In this document: piece by piece, positions 16,991 to 26,394 of the stretch | Numbering within the stretch: the first letter of the stretch is position 1 | Layout of the letters: every line of letters starts with the position of its first letter | Source of the DNA: an uncultured bacterium | Lineage (GTDB): Bacteria; Cyanobacteriota; Vampirovibrionia; LMEP-6097 | Length of the DNA stretch: 37,771 nt | Assembly (NCBI GenBank): GCA_903930015.1 | Contig: CAIYXB010000133.1 | Location: forward strand, 1-37,771 | Direction of reading: 5' to 3' | Position numbers and translations under genes: made by a program | The notes under the pieces: model-generated | What the model saw: only the letters and a program-made list of their open reading frames with translations | The model's database searches: none | What the model was told of the DNA's origin: nothing

Positions 16991-17971
16991 TCAGTGAATC
17001 TGTAATGTAATATCAATTGGACAATGATCACTACCGTCTTGTTTGGCAAGAACAGTCGCTGACTCTAAATGATCTTTAAGAGCTTCACTCAAATAAAAGT
17101 AATCTATTCTCCAGCCTATGTTGCGCTCACGTGCAGCTGTCCTAAAGCTCCACCAAGTATAAACATCGGCTTCGTTTGGATTCAAGTGTCTATAAGCATC
17201 AAAGAAACAAATCTCCTCAATCCAATCTAAATACATGCGCTCTACTGGCATAAAGCCTGTCGTGTTTAAGTTTTCTTTTGGTCTTGCAAGGTCTATGTCA
17301 TAGTGTGCTGTATTAAAATCTCCTTTGACTATTACATAAGGGGTGATTTTAAGAAGTTCTTTTAAATAGACTATTAATAGTTCATAGAATTCAAATTTGA
17401 ATTTAAGTCTTTCTGTACTTGCTCCGCCATTTGGGAAGTAGATGTTAAGTATAATGATTTTCTTTGAACCAAAATTATGTTCAGTCTCTATGATTCTTCC
17501 TTCTGAATTAAAAGCCTCAACTTGTTCTTGAAGTTCTTTTTTAGTAAGTCTTTTGACTGTTTGCAAATCATTGATGCTTTTGGGAAGATTATTTGGTCCA
17601 ATGGCTTGATCTAATCCATCATAGTTAATGAGAGTTTCTTTTTTACCTTGATTTACACTTGTGATTTTATAAGCAAGCGGCTCTGTCTGAAATCTTTTGA
17701 TATCAAAGCCAAACTTTATATAATTTGGTGTGAAATTTTTTGAGATGTAGTTTGCAGTACCACTATAACCTTTGCGCTCAGCGCTGTTGTACTCAATGAT
17801 TGGATATTTTTCACGTAACTTGAAGTCTGACTCTAATTGATCTGGTTGAGCTTTTGATTCTTGGATGCCAACCATATCGTAATTAGATTCATCAAGCCAT
17901 TCAAAAAAACCTTTTTTTGCTACCGCACGAATGCCATTTATATTCCAAGAGCAGAGTTTTATTTTAGTCAT
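16991..17971 (-). CDS. xth: Exodeoxyribonuclease III / AP endonuclease
   Basis: MTKIKLCSWNINGIRAVAKKGFFEWL...DMVGIQESKA...VKGDFNTAHYDIDLARPK...YTWWSFR..ARERNIGWRIDYF...DGSDHCPI. Likely start 17971 (ORF track 18007). Confidence 0.94.
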   Translation of the reverse strand: MTKIKLCSWNINGIRAVAKKGFFEWLDESNYDMVGIQESKAQPDQLESDFKLREKYPIIEYNSAERKGYSGTANYISKNFTPNYIKFGFDIKRFQTEPLAYKITSVNQGKKETLINYDGLDQAIGPNNLPKSINDLQTVKRLTKKELQEQVEAFNSEGRIIETEHNFGSKKIIILNIYFPNGGASTERLKFKFEFYELLIVYLKELLKITPYVIVKGDFNTAHYDIDLARPKENLNTTGFMPVERMYLDWIEEICFFDAYRHLNPNEADVYTWWSFRTAARERNIGWRIDYFYLSEALKDHLESATVLAKQDGSDHCPIDITLQIH

Positions 17972-18101
17972 AGATCTTTGAAGCTGTTTTGCTAAGTACG
18001 AGAACAAGGCTTTCGAATGTCGAAAAGGCTGAGTTTACTAATGGTAAATGATGACTTTGAGGCATGAGAGTAACGCAGTTATCGGACTTAGCAAGATAGC
18101 T

Positions 18102-19160
18102 TCAGGCAGATACTGTGGACATTTTTTCAACTTCATTTGCAAGCGCATCACCAATTTCAACAGTGCTTGCTTTACCACCAAGGTCTGCAGTCATAATACC
18201 TCGATCTAAAACAGCTTGGATAGCAGCCTCTAAGATGCGGGCTTCTTTTTCCATAGAGAAACTATACCTAAGCATCATAGCTGCTGAAAGAATCATCGCC
18301 ATTGGGTTTGCTTTGCCTTGTCCGGCTATGTCAGGAGCGGAACCGTGTACTGGTTCGTATAATCCTGGTAAAGATCCATCACCAAGTGAAGCGCTTGGTA
18401 GTAAACCTATACTTCCTGTAAGCATTGATGCTTCATCGGAAAGAATATCTCCAAATAAATTTCCAGTGACAATTACGTCAAATTGTTTTGGATTTTTGAT
18501 TAATTGCATTGCTGCATTGTCGACATACATATGTGTTAATTCAACATCAGGGTATGCTTTTGCAGTCTCTATGACTGAATCGCGCCAGAGCTGTGAAACA
18601 TTGAGTACGTTTGCTTTATCCACGCTACAAAGTCTCTTATCTCTTTTTTGTGCAAATTCAAAAGCTACTTTCGCAATTCTTTGAACTTCAGGTTTAGTGT
18701 AGATCATCGTGTTTATGCCTGTGAAACCATCATTAGAGCTTGGCTTACCAAAATAAATTCCGCCAGTAAGTTCGCGAATAACAACAATGTCAGTTCCTTT
18801 AACAACTTCTTCTTTTAGGGTAGAGAGTTTTGCAAGTGAATCAAATACCATTGCCGGTCTGATATTGGCAAAAGTTTTTAGCTCCTGTCTTAACGCCAGT
18901 AAGCCAGTTTCAGGTCTCATTTCTCTAGGTAAATTATCATACTTAGGCCCACCAATCGCAGCCATTAAAACTGCATCAGCTTTTTTAACACCTTCTTTTG
19001 TTTCCTCGGGGAAAGGTGAATTGAATTTATCAATTGCAACTCCGCCAAGTGCGTATTCAACATACTCAAAATTTAAATCTAGTTTTGCAAGAACTTTAAG
19101 GGTTTCTTTTGTGATTTCTGGTCCAATACCATCTCCTGGAATAAGTGCAATTTTCTTCAT
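18102..19160 (-). CDS. leuB: 3-isopropylmalate dehydrogenase
   Basis: [98 protein letters not shown]. Confidence 0.97.
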   Translation of the reverse strand: MKKIALIPGDGIGPEITKETLKVLAKLDLNFEYVEYALGGVAIDKFNSPFPEETKEGVKKADAVLMAAIGGPKYDNLPREMRPETGLLALRQELKTFANIRPAMVFDSLAKLSTLKEEVVKGTDIVVIRELTGGIYFGKPSSNDGFTGINTMIYTKPEVQRIAKVAFEFAQKRDKRLCSVDKANVLNVSQLWRDSVIETAKAYPDVELTHMYVDNAAMQLIKNPKQFDVIVTGNLFGDILSDEASMLTGSIGLLPSASLGDGSLPGLYEPVHGSAPDIAGQGKANPMAMILSAAMMLRYSFSMEKEARILEAAIQAVLDRGIMTADLGGKASTVEIGDALANEVEKMSTVSA

Positions 19161-19181
19161 AAGTTGTTAATTTTAGCATGC

Positions 19182-19635
19182 TACTTCGTCATTGCTGCCA
19201 GGTTCTTGCAATCCGTTAACACTATAAGTAGTAATAATTAACTCTATTGCAATATTCAAATTAATTTACTCTTTTTACTGCGCCTGATCTTCGAAAAGGC
19301 TCCGTAAAAAGGTAAATTAATTTGATTGCCATTAGCTTCAATTAGCACTAATAGCTTTATCTCAATAATTTCAAGCTTAAAATGGAAATGAGGTGAAAAC
19401 GACTGGAGCAAAGAGAAAATTCATGATTGGCGAACCAGTCTGAAGTCATTTTTGTGTCTAAAGTGAAATTACGAGCGGATGCGTTTGTGAGGCAATCATT
19501 GAATTTTCCTTTGAGTAAGGAAGTTTGAACCCATTGGAATGACCAGCTTGAAATTATTGGGATAAAGCTAACGATTTATTGCTTAGTAATATCAACAAAA
19601 TGAATGACATTTATGATGGCGAGTGCAGCGAAGTA
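19182..19635 (+). repeat. ~440-bp nested palindromic element H, copy 2
   Basis: Plus strand matches reverse complement of 10903-11342 over its length (e.g. identical GGAAATGAGGTGAAAACGACTGGAGCAAAG, GAGCGGATGCGTTTGTGAG, GTTTGAACCCATTGGAATGACCAGCTTGAAAT) with preserved internal hairpins. Confidence 0.88.
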
Positions 19636-19654
19636 ATCTAAGTATCATCAACGC

Positions 19655-20533
19655 TTATGTCAGCAACACTTGGCACTCAGGGCAAAAAAACGAAGATCTT
19701 CCATTCTGTTTGATTCTTTCAATGGTGGTTTTGCATTTAGAACAAGGTTGTCCGTTTTTACCATAAACCTTAAAGTTAAATTGAAAATATCCAGACTCAC
19801 CTTTTTCATTTGCGTAATCTTTGAGAGTTGATCCACCTGCTTCAATAGCGGCATTGAGAACTTTTATTATTTCTTTTCTTAATTTTTTGATTTCAATTTT
19901 ACTTAAGTCACTTGCTAGCCTTTCGGGATGTATTCTGGATTTAAATAAAGCTTCATTGGCATAGATATTACCAACTCCTACTATTAAATTGGCATCCATT
20001 ATGGTTGATTTAATAGATTTGTTTCTTTTTGAAATGATCTCCTCAAAAGCCTTGAAGCTAAATGCTTTATCGAGTGGTTCTAATCCTAAGTTCTTGAAAA
20101 ATTTATAACTTTCCATCTGTGATTTATCTATAAGGTCAATCATGCCAAATTTTCTAACATCATTGTAGGTTAGACTTGTACCGTTCTCTAATTGAAAAAT
20201 CACATGATCGTGTTTGTTTAAATGCTTTAGCCGGTGTGTAAAAATTTCTTCTGTCGAAAGATTTTTCTTTTGAGTGTTTTTTGTCGTGATCAAAAGTCTT
20301 CCAGTCATGCCTAAATGAATGACGATAATATTTTGATTATCTAATTCAATAAGAATATATTTTGCTTTTCTTCTGACATTTAAAATTTTGGATTTTAAGC
20401 AATCTTGTTTAATGTTTTTTGGAATTAAGTATCGAAGTTTAGGATTAAGAATTTTAAGATTACTGATAGTTTGATTTTCAAGATGTGTTTTGATGCCTCT
20501 TGAAATAGTCTCGACTTCTGGCAGCTCAGGCAT
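19655..20533 (-). CDS. mutM: Formamidopyrimidine-DNA glycosylase
   Basis: MPELPEVETISRGIKTHL; GVGNIYANEALF; C-terminal zinc finger CSKCKTTIERIKQNGRSSFFCPEC. Confidence 0.97.
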   Translation of the reverse strand: MPELPEVETISRGIKTHLENQTISNLKILNPKLRYLIPKNIKQDCLKSKILNVRRKAKYILIELDNQNIIVIHLGMTGRLLITTKNTQKKNLSTEEIFTHRLKHLNKHDHVIFQLENGTSLTYNDVRKFGMIDLIDKSQMESYKFFKNLGLEPLDKAFSFKAFEEIISKRNKSIKSTIMDANLIVGVGNIYANEALFKSRIHPERLASDLSKIEIKKLRKEIIKVLNAAIEAGGSTLKDYANEKGESGYFQFNFKVYGKNGQPCSKCKTTIERIKQNGRSSFFCPECQVLLT

Positions 20534-20624
20534 CAAAAAATTATAATCCCTATTTAAGCCACAGCTATTCTAGATAAGCCGCGCCGAGCTTAAGTAAATT
20601 TAATTTAAATTCACTTTTTGGCAC

Positions 20625-20653
20625 TTGAATATACGTAAAAAATTTGCTATAAT
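20625..20653 (+). promoter_or_regulatory. Sigma70-type promoter: TTGAAT - 17 nt - TATAAT
   Basis: Perfect -10 hexamer at 20648-20653 and TTGAAT at 20625-20630 with a 17-nt spacer. Confidence 0.7.
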
Positions 20654-20681
20654 AATTCTTATTCAAATAAAGAAAGAAATT

Positions 20682-20704
20682 AAGTCCTTCGGGGCTTTTT
20701 TTAT
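20682..20704 (+). terminator. Rho-independent terminator with UUCG tetraloop, upstream of the 20732 CDS
   Basis: AAGTCC-TTCG-GGGCTT followed by TTTTATT, about 25 nt after a predicted TSS near 20660. Confidence 0.75.
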
Positions 20705-20731
20705 TGGCTTTTTTAATGCGTAAATACGATA

Positions 20732-22027
20732 ATGATTTTTGACACAATAGTAATTGGAGCAGGTGCAGCAGGTTTTATGGCTGCTATCACTTCAGCGCAG
20801 TGCGGTCAAAAAACTCTCTTAGTTGATTCAAATACCAAGCTTTGTGAAAAAATTCGAATTTCAGGAGGAGGAAGGTGTAATTTCACAAACATAAATACAA
20901 GTTATGAGACTTACAAATCTCACAACCCTAATTTTGTTAGATCAGCGCTTTCTAGTTATACCCCAGAAGATTTTATTGCTCTTGTAGAAAAATATAAAAT
21001 CAAATTCCATGAAAAAAAGTTAGGACAATTGTTTTGTGATGATAGTTCGCAAGATATTATAAATCTACTTAGAAATGAAGCGCAAAATTCTGGTGTTGAA
21101 CTGCTTTTCCCAGTAAAAATAAAAAAAATTCATATCAAAGATATTGACTTGAGTCTAGATATACAGAAAAAAATAAAAGCGAAGCTAGATTTTAAGATAA
21201 AGAAAAATTTTGCCTGTGAATCAAATGGAAAAATATTTGAAGCCGATAAATTGATTATCGCTACTGGTGGGCTTTCTATTCCTCAGCTTGGTACAAGTTC
21301 GTTTGGCTATGATCTTGCTAGTTTGCTTGATCTAAATATTATAAATACTGAGCCTGGATTAGTTCCATTACTTTTAAATCATAAATTATTCAATGATAAT
21401 TCAGGACTGAGTTTTGATGTGAAATTAAATGCTAATGAAGCATCTTTTAGAGAAAATATTTTAATTACTCATAAAGGTCTTAGTGGTCCGGCTACGCTGC
21501 AGATTTCTAATTACTGGCAACCGAAAGATGAGCTTGTTGTGAATTTTTGTCCGGATTTAAACCTAGAGGATTATTTGTTGAAAAATAAAAAGAACAATCC
21601 TAATATTAAGCTAAGTAAATTAATCTCGGAAATCAAGCAAAAAAAGAATATAGCAACCTTCACAAATAAAATTGATAGAGAATTTATTTTCTCAAAAAAC
21701 TTCTTAAAGAGTCTTGCTGAGCTTTTTGTAATGGATAAAAATATACAGGAATATTCTGATGACAAATTGAAGGAATTTGTAAACTTACTTAGTTCAATGA
21801 AGCTTAAACCTAGCGGATATGAGGGCTATGAGAAGGCTGAAGTTACGAAGGGTGGTATCGATACAAAAGAACTTGATCAAAAAACGATGCAAGTGAAATC
21901 TTGTGAGGGATTATATTTTATTGGAGAGCTGGTTGATGTTACAGGTTGGCTTGGTGGTTATAATTTTCAATGGGCTTGGTCAAGTGGGTTTCTTGCTGGC
22001 CAAAGTCATACCAATCCCACAAATTAA
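20732..22027 (+). CDS. NAD(P)/FAD-dependent oxidoreductase, HI0933/BaiN-like
   Basis: DTIVIGAGAAGFMAAITSAQCGQKTLLVDSN...KIRISGGGRCNFTN; ATGGLSIPQLGTSSFGYDLA; AEVTKGGIDTKELDQKTMQVKSCEGLYFIGELVDVTGWLGGYNFQWAWSSG. Confidence 0.95.
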   Translation: MIFDTIVIGAGAAGFMAAITSAQCGQKTLLVDSNTKLCEKIRISGGGRCNFTNINTSYETYKSHNPNFVRSALSSYTPEDFIALVEKYKIKFHEKKLGQLFCDDSSQDIINLLRNEAQNSGVELLFPVKIKKIHIKDIDLSLDIQKKIKAKLDFKIKKNFACESNGKIFEADKLIIATGGLSIPQLGTSSFGYDLASLLDLNIINTEPGLVPLLLNHKLFNDNSGLSFDVKLNANEASFRENILITHKGLSGPATLQISNYWQPKDELVVNFCPDLNLEDYLLKNKKNNPNIKLSKLISEIKQKKNIATFTNKIDREFIFSKNFLKSLAELFVMDKNIQEYSDDKLKEFVNLLSSMKLKPSGYEGYEKAEVTKGGIDTKELDQKTMQVKSCEGLYFIGELVDVTGWLGGYNFQWAWSSGFLAGQSHTNPTN

Positions 22028-22110
22028 ATTAAGGTGCCAAGCAGAGCGATCTAGCTCTGCGACAGGCGCATATGAAAATCTTTGTGGGTTTAATTGGTAT
22101 GTTTAGTATT
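22007..22110 (+). repeat. Dispersed palindromic repeat family B, copy 2
   Basis: CATACCAATCCCACAAA...TTTGTGGGtttaATTGGTATG inverted ends; inner GCAGAGCgatctaGCTCTGC; homologous to 897-997 in inverse orientation. Confidence 0.82.
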
Positions 22111-23550
22111 AATTATGCTTTTTGCCATACCTTTAAAAATAAAAATATGAGCTGGCATCATTAAAAACCAATAAAGTCTTCCCCAAAGACCAGCTGGTCT
22201 AAAGGTTGCTATCTGCCTAAGTCTGTTTTTGCCATTAGGTCCTTTATCTACAATAAACTCAAGAAAAGCTTCGCCAGGTAATTTCATTTCAGCATAGAGT
22301 GCAAGATGACATTTAACTTTATCTGCTTTAAGTACACGCCAAAAATCAAGAGCATCTCCTTGGTATAGCTGTGTTCCACCTCGACGGCCGCGTCTTAAGC
22401 CCACACCACCAAAAAGTATATCGAGTAAACCTCTAATTTTCCAAGCCCAGTCCCAGTAATACCAACCACGCTCCCCACCAATATTCCAGATATTGTTTTT
22501 AACCTCTTCGATGTCTCTATCAAATTCAAATTCCTGTCTATCAAAAAAACATCCATACTCTGGGACTTCTATATCTACAAAATTTTTGCTAGCCAGGTAA
22601 ATAAAAGCATCTTTCCAGCTCGAAAAAACATCTTCTTCTGAGACCTTAATTAAAGATCTCTGTAAAGATTCTTCGTAGCTATAACATTTAATTGGTACGA
22701 TTTTTTCTATGCCAGTTTTTTTTACAATAACCTCGTTCTTTAAACTTGTTACAAGATTTTTTGCTAAGGAAAAATCAGCTGTTGTGATTAAGCTAAGCCA
22801 GCGAGCTGAGAATCTAGGAGGTAAAAAATATGTTGAAAAAATCCATCTTTTTAAGCCACGCGCTTTAGCATAACCATAAAGCATAGATCTATAGCTAAGA
22901 ATATCAGGGCCGCCAATATCAAAAATTTCACCATAAGCTTTTTCTTGAAGCATTACTCCCTTAAGATATTCAATTACATTTTTAATGCCGATTGGTTGGC
23001 ATTTGGTAGTGATCCATTTTGGAGCAAGCATAATTGGAAGTTTTTCGGTTAGGTCTCTGATGATTTCAAAAGACGCACTGCCTGAGCCGATTATAATTGC
23101 TGCTCTAAGAACCGTTGCTGGGAATTTAGCTGTTCTTAAAATATTTTCTACGTTTACTCTTGATCTTAAATGTTTTGACAAAGGATTTGAATTTGCAATA
23201 CCACCCAAATAAATAACTTGTTTTAATTTTGTTTGATTCATTCTATTAACAAAATTCTGGGCGCATAATTTCTCAAGTTCTTCAAAATCTTTACTGGTTT
23301 TACCACTCATGGAGTGTACTAAGTAGTAAGCTACATCGATGTCATCTGGAATATTTTTTAAGGTTTCAGGTTCTAATAAGTCAGCATTGATTATATTTAG
23401 TTTTGCATCTGGATGTCTTTTATTAAATTTTTCTGTTTGTAATCGGGATTCATGTCGAACCATTGCATAAACAATATTTGCTTCAAGCAAAAGGTCACGA
23501 ATTAACCTTTGTCCGATATATCCGTTTGCTCCTGTAACTAATATCCTCAA
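22090..23550 (-). CDS. SDR family NAD(P)-binding protein with C-terminal DUF2867-type domain
   Basis: MRILVTGANGYIGQRLIRDLLLEANIVYAMVRHES...DVAYYLVHSM; C-terminal WYYWDWAWKIRGLLDILFGGVGLRRGRRGGTQLYQGDALDFWRV. Confidence 0.93.
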   Translation of the reverse strand: MRILVTGANGYIGQRLIRDLLLEANIVYAMVRHESRLQTEKFNKRHPDAKLNIINADLLEPETLKNIPDDIDVAYYLVHSMSGKTSKDFEELEKLCAQNFVNRMNQTKLKQVIYLGGIANSNPLSKHLRSRVNVENILRTAKFPATVLRAAIIIGSGSASFEIIRDLTEKLPIMLAPKWITTKCQPIGIKNVIEYLKGVMLQEKAYGEIFDIGGPDILSYRSMLYGYAKARGLKRWIFSTYFLPPRFSARWLSLITTADFSLAKNLVTSLKNEVIVKKTGIEKIVPIKCYSYEESLQRSLIKVSEEDVFSSWKDAFIYLASKNFVDIEVPEYGCFFDRQEFEFDRDIEEVKNNIWNIGGERGWYYWDWAWKIRGLLDILFGGVGLRRGRRGGTQLYQGDALDFWRVLKADKVKCHLALYAEMKLPGEAFLEFIVDKGPNGKNRLRQIATFRPAGLWGRLYWFLMMPAHIFIFKGMAKSIINTKHTN

Positions 23551-23602
23551 CTTACTACTAATTCTAGTTTACTTACTTGATTTTGTTTTAAAATATGTAT
23601 TA

Positions 23603-25189
23603 ATGGCATATCCATACAAAAATCTCAAAGAATTCGTTCATCACCTTGAAAAAGAAGGAGAGCTTATTCGTATTAAAGCCCCAGTTGATGCGGAACTTGA
23701 AATCACCGAAATAGCTGACCGTATTTCAAAAGCTTGTTGTGTAGATGGAAACTTGGCAAATGATCCAGAAGATAAAAATCAACATTCCTTCGCTGATACA
23801 CAGGCTAAAAAAATTGGTAATAAAGCTTTGCTTTTTGAAAATGTACGCGGCTATGATATGCCAGTCTTGATTAATTCTTTGGGCTCGCATAAAAGAATGA
23901 AAATGGCTTTAGGAGTTTATGATCATAGAGATGGCTATGACGCACTTGGGAATAGAATTCGCGAATTTATTAAACCTGAAGTGCCTGAAGCTCTTGCTGG
24001 TAAATTACAAAAATTATTAGAGCTTTCTGAAGTAAGAAAGTTTATTCCAAAGATTGTTTCTAAGGGATCTTGCCAAGAAGTGGTTATTTTAAGAGAAGAT
24101 AATGAAAAGCTCTTGGACAAATTACCGATAATTAAATGCTGGCCTGATGATGGCGGACACTATATGACTTTAACCTCTGTTTTTACTAAAGACTCTGACA
24201 AACTAGGTTCTGGGCGCAATGTTGGCATGTATCGAGTACAAAAGTTCGATAATATTACAACAGCGATTCACTGGCATAAGCATCATGATGGAGCTCATAC
24301 CTATCAAAAGTCACTTAAGAAAGTAAAAGACAATGGGAAAGAGCAAAATCGCATGGAACTTGCGGTTGTAATTGGTGCTGATCCTTCAATTATTTATTCT
24401 GGTACAGCACCGCTCCCGCCTGGTATTGATGAAATGATTATGGCTGGTTTTATTCGTCGAAAGCCTGTTGAACTAGTGAAATGTAAAACCATAGATATTG
24501 AAGTACCAGCTGATGCTGAAATTGTAATTGAAGGATATATAGATTTAAATGAAAAAGAAGTTTTAGAAGGTCCTTTTGGTGACCATACTGGTTTTTATTC
24601 TTTAGCTGATAAATATCCTAAGTTTAATGTAACAGCTCTCACTCACTGTAAGGATCCTATCTATGCAACTACCATTGTTGGTTTACCTCCGCAGGAAGAT
24701 TGCTACTTAGGGAAAGCTACTGAAAGAATATTTTTACCTTTACTGCAGTTGGTTTGTCCTGAGATCTTAGATATGAATTTACCTTGGGATGGAGTTTTTC
24801 ATAATTGTGTTCTTGTGAAGATTGATAAACGTTATGCAGGACATGCACAAAAAGTCATGAATACTATGTGGGGTATGGGGCAAATGGCTTGGACGAAATC
24901 AATAATTGTTTTTGATAAAGAAGTTGATATTCATAACTATTCAGAAGCAGCGATGTATGCTTTTGGAAATGTTGATCCACAAAGAGATATGATTTTTACA
25001 AAAGGTGCGCTAGATATTTTAGACCATGCAACTTCAATCATGGGCTTTGGATCAAAAGTAGGTATTGATGCGACTCGCAAGTGGGCAGATGAAGGCTATC
25101 CACGGGAGTGGCCTAATTTAATAGTAATGTCTGATTATATTAAAACTAAAGTTACTGATAGATGGGATGAATATTTCACTAACGTTTAA
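23603..25189 (+). CDS. ubiD: UbiD family decarboxylase
   Basis: LKEFVHHLEKEGELIRIKAPVDAELEITEIADR; NVGMYRVQ; IHWHKHHDGAHTYQ; EGPFGDHTGFYS. Confidence 0.95.
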   Translation: MAYPYKNLKEFVHHLEKEGELIRIKAPVDAELEITEIADRISKACCVDGNLANDPEDKNQHSFADTQAKKIGNKALLFENVRGYDMPVLINSLGSHKRMKMALGVYDHRDGYDALGNRIREFIKPEVPEALAGKLQKLLELSEVRKFIPKIVSKGSCQEVVILREDNEKLLDKLPIIKCWPDDGGHYMTLTSVFTKDSDKLGSGRNVGMYRVQKFDNITTAIHWHKHHDGAHTYQKSLKKVKDNGKEQNRMELAVVIGADPSIIYSGTAPLPPGIDEMIMAGFIRRKPVELVKCKTIDIEVPADAEIVIEGYIDLNEKEVLEGPFGDHTGFYSLADKYPKFNVTALTHCKDPIYATTIVGLPPQEDCYLGKATERIFLPLLQLVCPEILDMNLPWDGVFHNCVLVKIDKRYAGHAQKVMNTMWGMGQMAWTKSIIVFDKEVDIHNYSEAAMYAFGNVDPQRDMIFTKGALDILDHATSIMGFGSKVGIDATRKWADEGYPREWPNLIVMSDYIKTKVTDRWDEYFTNV

Positions 25190-26289
25190 GCGGCAAGAGC
25201 TGTAATATTATTTCCTGTTTTGACTCCTGTTGCACGAAGTTTTCTTGTTTTATCTACATAAGTACCTTCATCACGCGCGCTAGAAGTATTTGTATAAAAG
25301 AAATTAGCAAGATTATTAGTTGCTAGGCTCAAGTGACTTAAGACAGTTGCAAAAGGTTCTGGTGTAAATGTTTGCAATATATCAAGAGCTGATACACCAA
25401 GATAAATACCACCTGATAGTTTGTTGTTTATATCTCCATGAACAAGCTTTCCATAATCACAACCAATACCTCCTAAATTACGAATTATTGCAGCGACTTT
25501 TCTTAAATAAGAGTCTTTGTTAGGAGAAAGAATACCAAGAGTAGCTCCAATGAAATTTCCAAAAGCACTTACAAACATTGTCCCATTATGTTTTTCTTCA
25601 AATTCCTTGCCTCTGAATATCATTCTATTTTTGCCTAGTCCAGCTTTGTAAATTTCAATCATCTTTTCTTTAAAAGCTTTAGCATTATTAGTAAAATCCT
25701 CAAAGAGATTTTTTGAAGGTTTTACCTTGTCTCTGTGACCTTGTTCCATCATTGAGATACCGCTACTTAGACCAGAGAATAAGAAGAAATTTTCTAAACT
25801 TGCAAAAGGTGCAATCGAATAAGCAAGTCTTCCTATTCCATCCCAGGATCTTCCGTGCTGTAATGCAGAAATACCTTTTATGATGAAGTTGTATAAATTT
25901 GCAGCTTTAGAAACGAATAGGGAGTTTTTATCAAAAAATCCTTCAAGATTTTCTGGTAGTATTTTTGTTGCTTTTGAGAAACCAGCAATTAAATGCATTG
26001 TGGAAGCAAATCCAAGAGCGATAATTGGAACTTTATCTCGAATAGTTTTAAAAATATTATTTGTGGGTAAGTTCTTTGAATTTTCAAGTCCTTCCATTGA
26101 ATCAAAAGAATTATTGTTAGTGCTAGGCTCAATTAATTTGTGTAAACGATTTAAATTTTCAAAACTATTTTTATGATGATCTAGAGTTTTCTTTTCTTCG
26201 AATCTATTTTGTGCATGTAAAACTTTGCCAGCAAAATTTTGGTTTTCTGCTGTTTCTAAGATATTTTTACTGGTGTCTAATGCAAGCAC
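25186..26289 (-). CDS. Hypothetical protein with hydrophobic segments, no recognised family
   Basis: 367-aa ORF convergent with ubiD with a 4-bp overlap; hydrophobic/glycine-rich stretches. Confidence 0.6.
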   Translation of the reverse strand: MLALDTSKNILETAENQNFAGKVLHAQNRFEEKKTLDHHKNSFENLNRLHKLIEPSTNNNSFDSMEGLENSKNLPTNNIFKTIRDKVPIIALGFASTMHLIAGFSKATKILPENLEGFFDKNSLFVSKAANLYNFIIKGISALQHGRSWDGIGRLAYSIAPFASLENFFLFSGLSSGISMMEQGHRDKVKPSKNLFEDFTNNAKAFKEKMIEIYKAGLGKNRMIFRGKEFEEKHNGTMFVSAFGNFIGATLGILSPNKDSYLRKVAAIIRNLGGIGCDYGKLVHGDINNKLSGGIYLGVSALDILQTFTPEPFATVLSHLSLATNNLANFFYTNTSSARDEGTYVDKTRKLRATGVKTGNNITALAA

Positions 26290-26356
26290 TTATATATACA
26301 TGTTAGCATTTTTAAGAATCAAAGAAAAACTTAGGTGTTTTCAGCCAAAAATAACC

Positions 26357-26394
26357 AAAGGTCCGCTTTGAGTCGCGGACTGGAGGCGGACCTT
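26357..26394. repeat. GC-rich hairpin abutting the rseP stop codon
   Basis: AAGGTCCGCtttgagtcGCGGACtggagGCGGACCTT: 9-bp outer stem or alternative GTCCGC/GCGGAC inner stem. Confidence 0.6.

Noticed and set aside
18115-19170. 189-aa and 127-aa plus-strand ORFs
   Set aside because: Antisense shadows of leuB, low-complexity Ser/Ala composition.
10903-19635. CRISPR array interpretation of the repeats
   Set aside because: Only two long inverted copies with internal palindromes; no short direct repeats with regular spacers and no cas genes.
20565-20747. 60-aa minus-strand ORF
   Set aside because: Overlaps the promoter/terminator region and the start of the flavoprotein CDS; no coding evidence.
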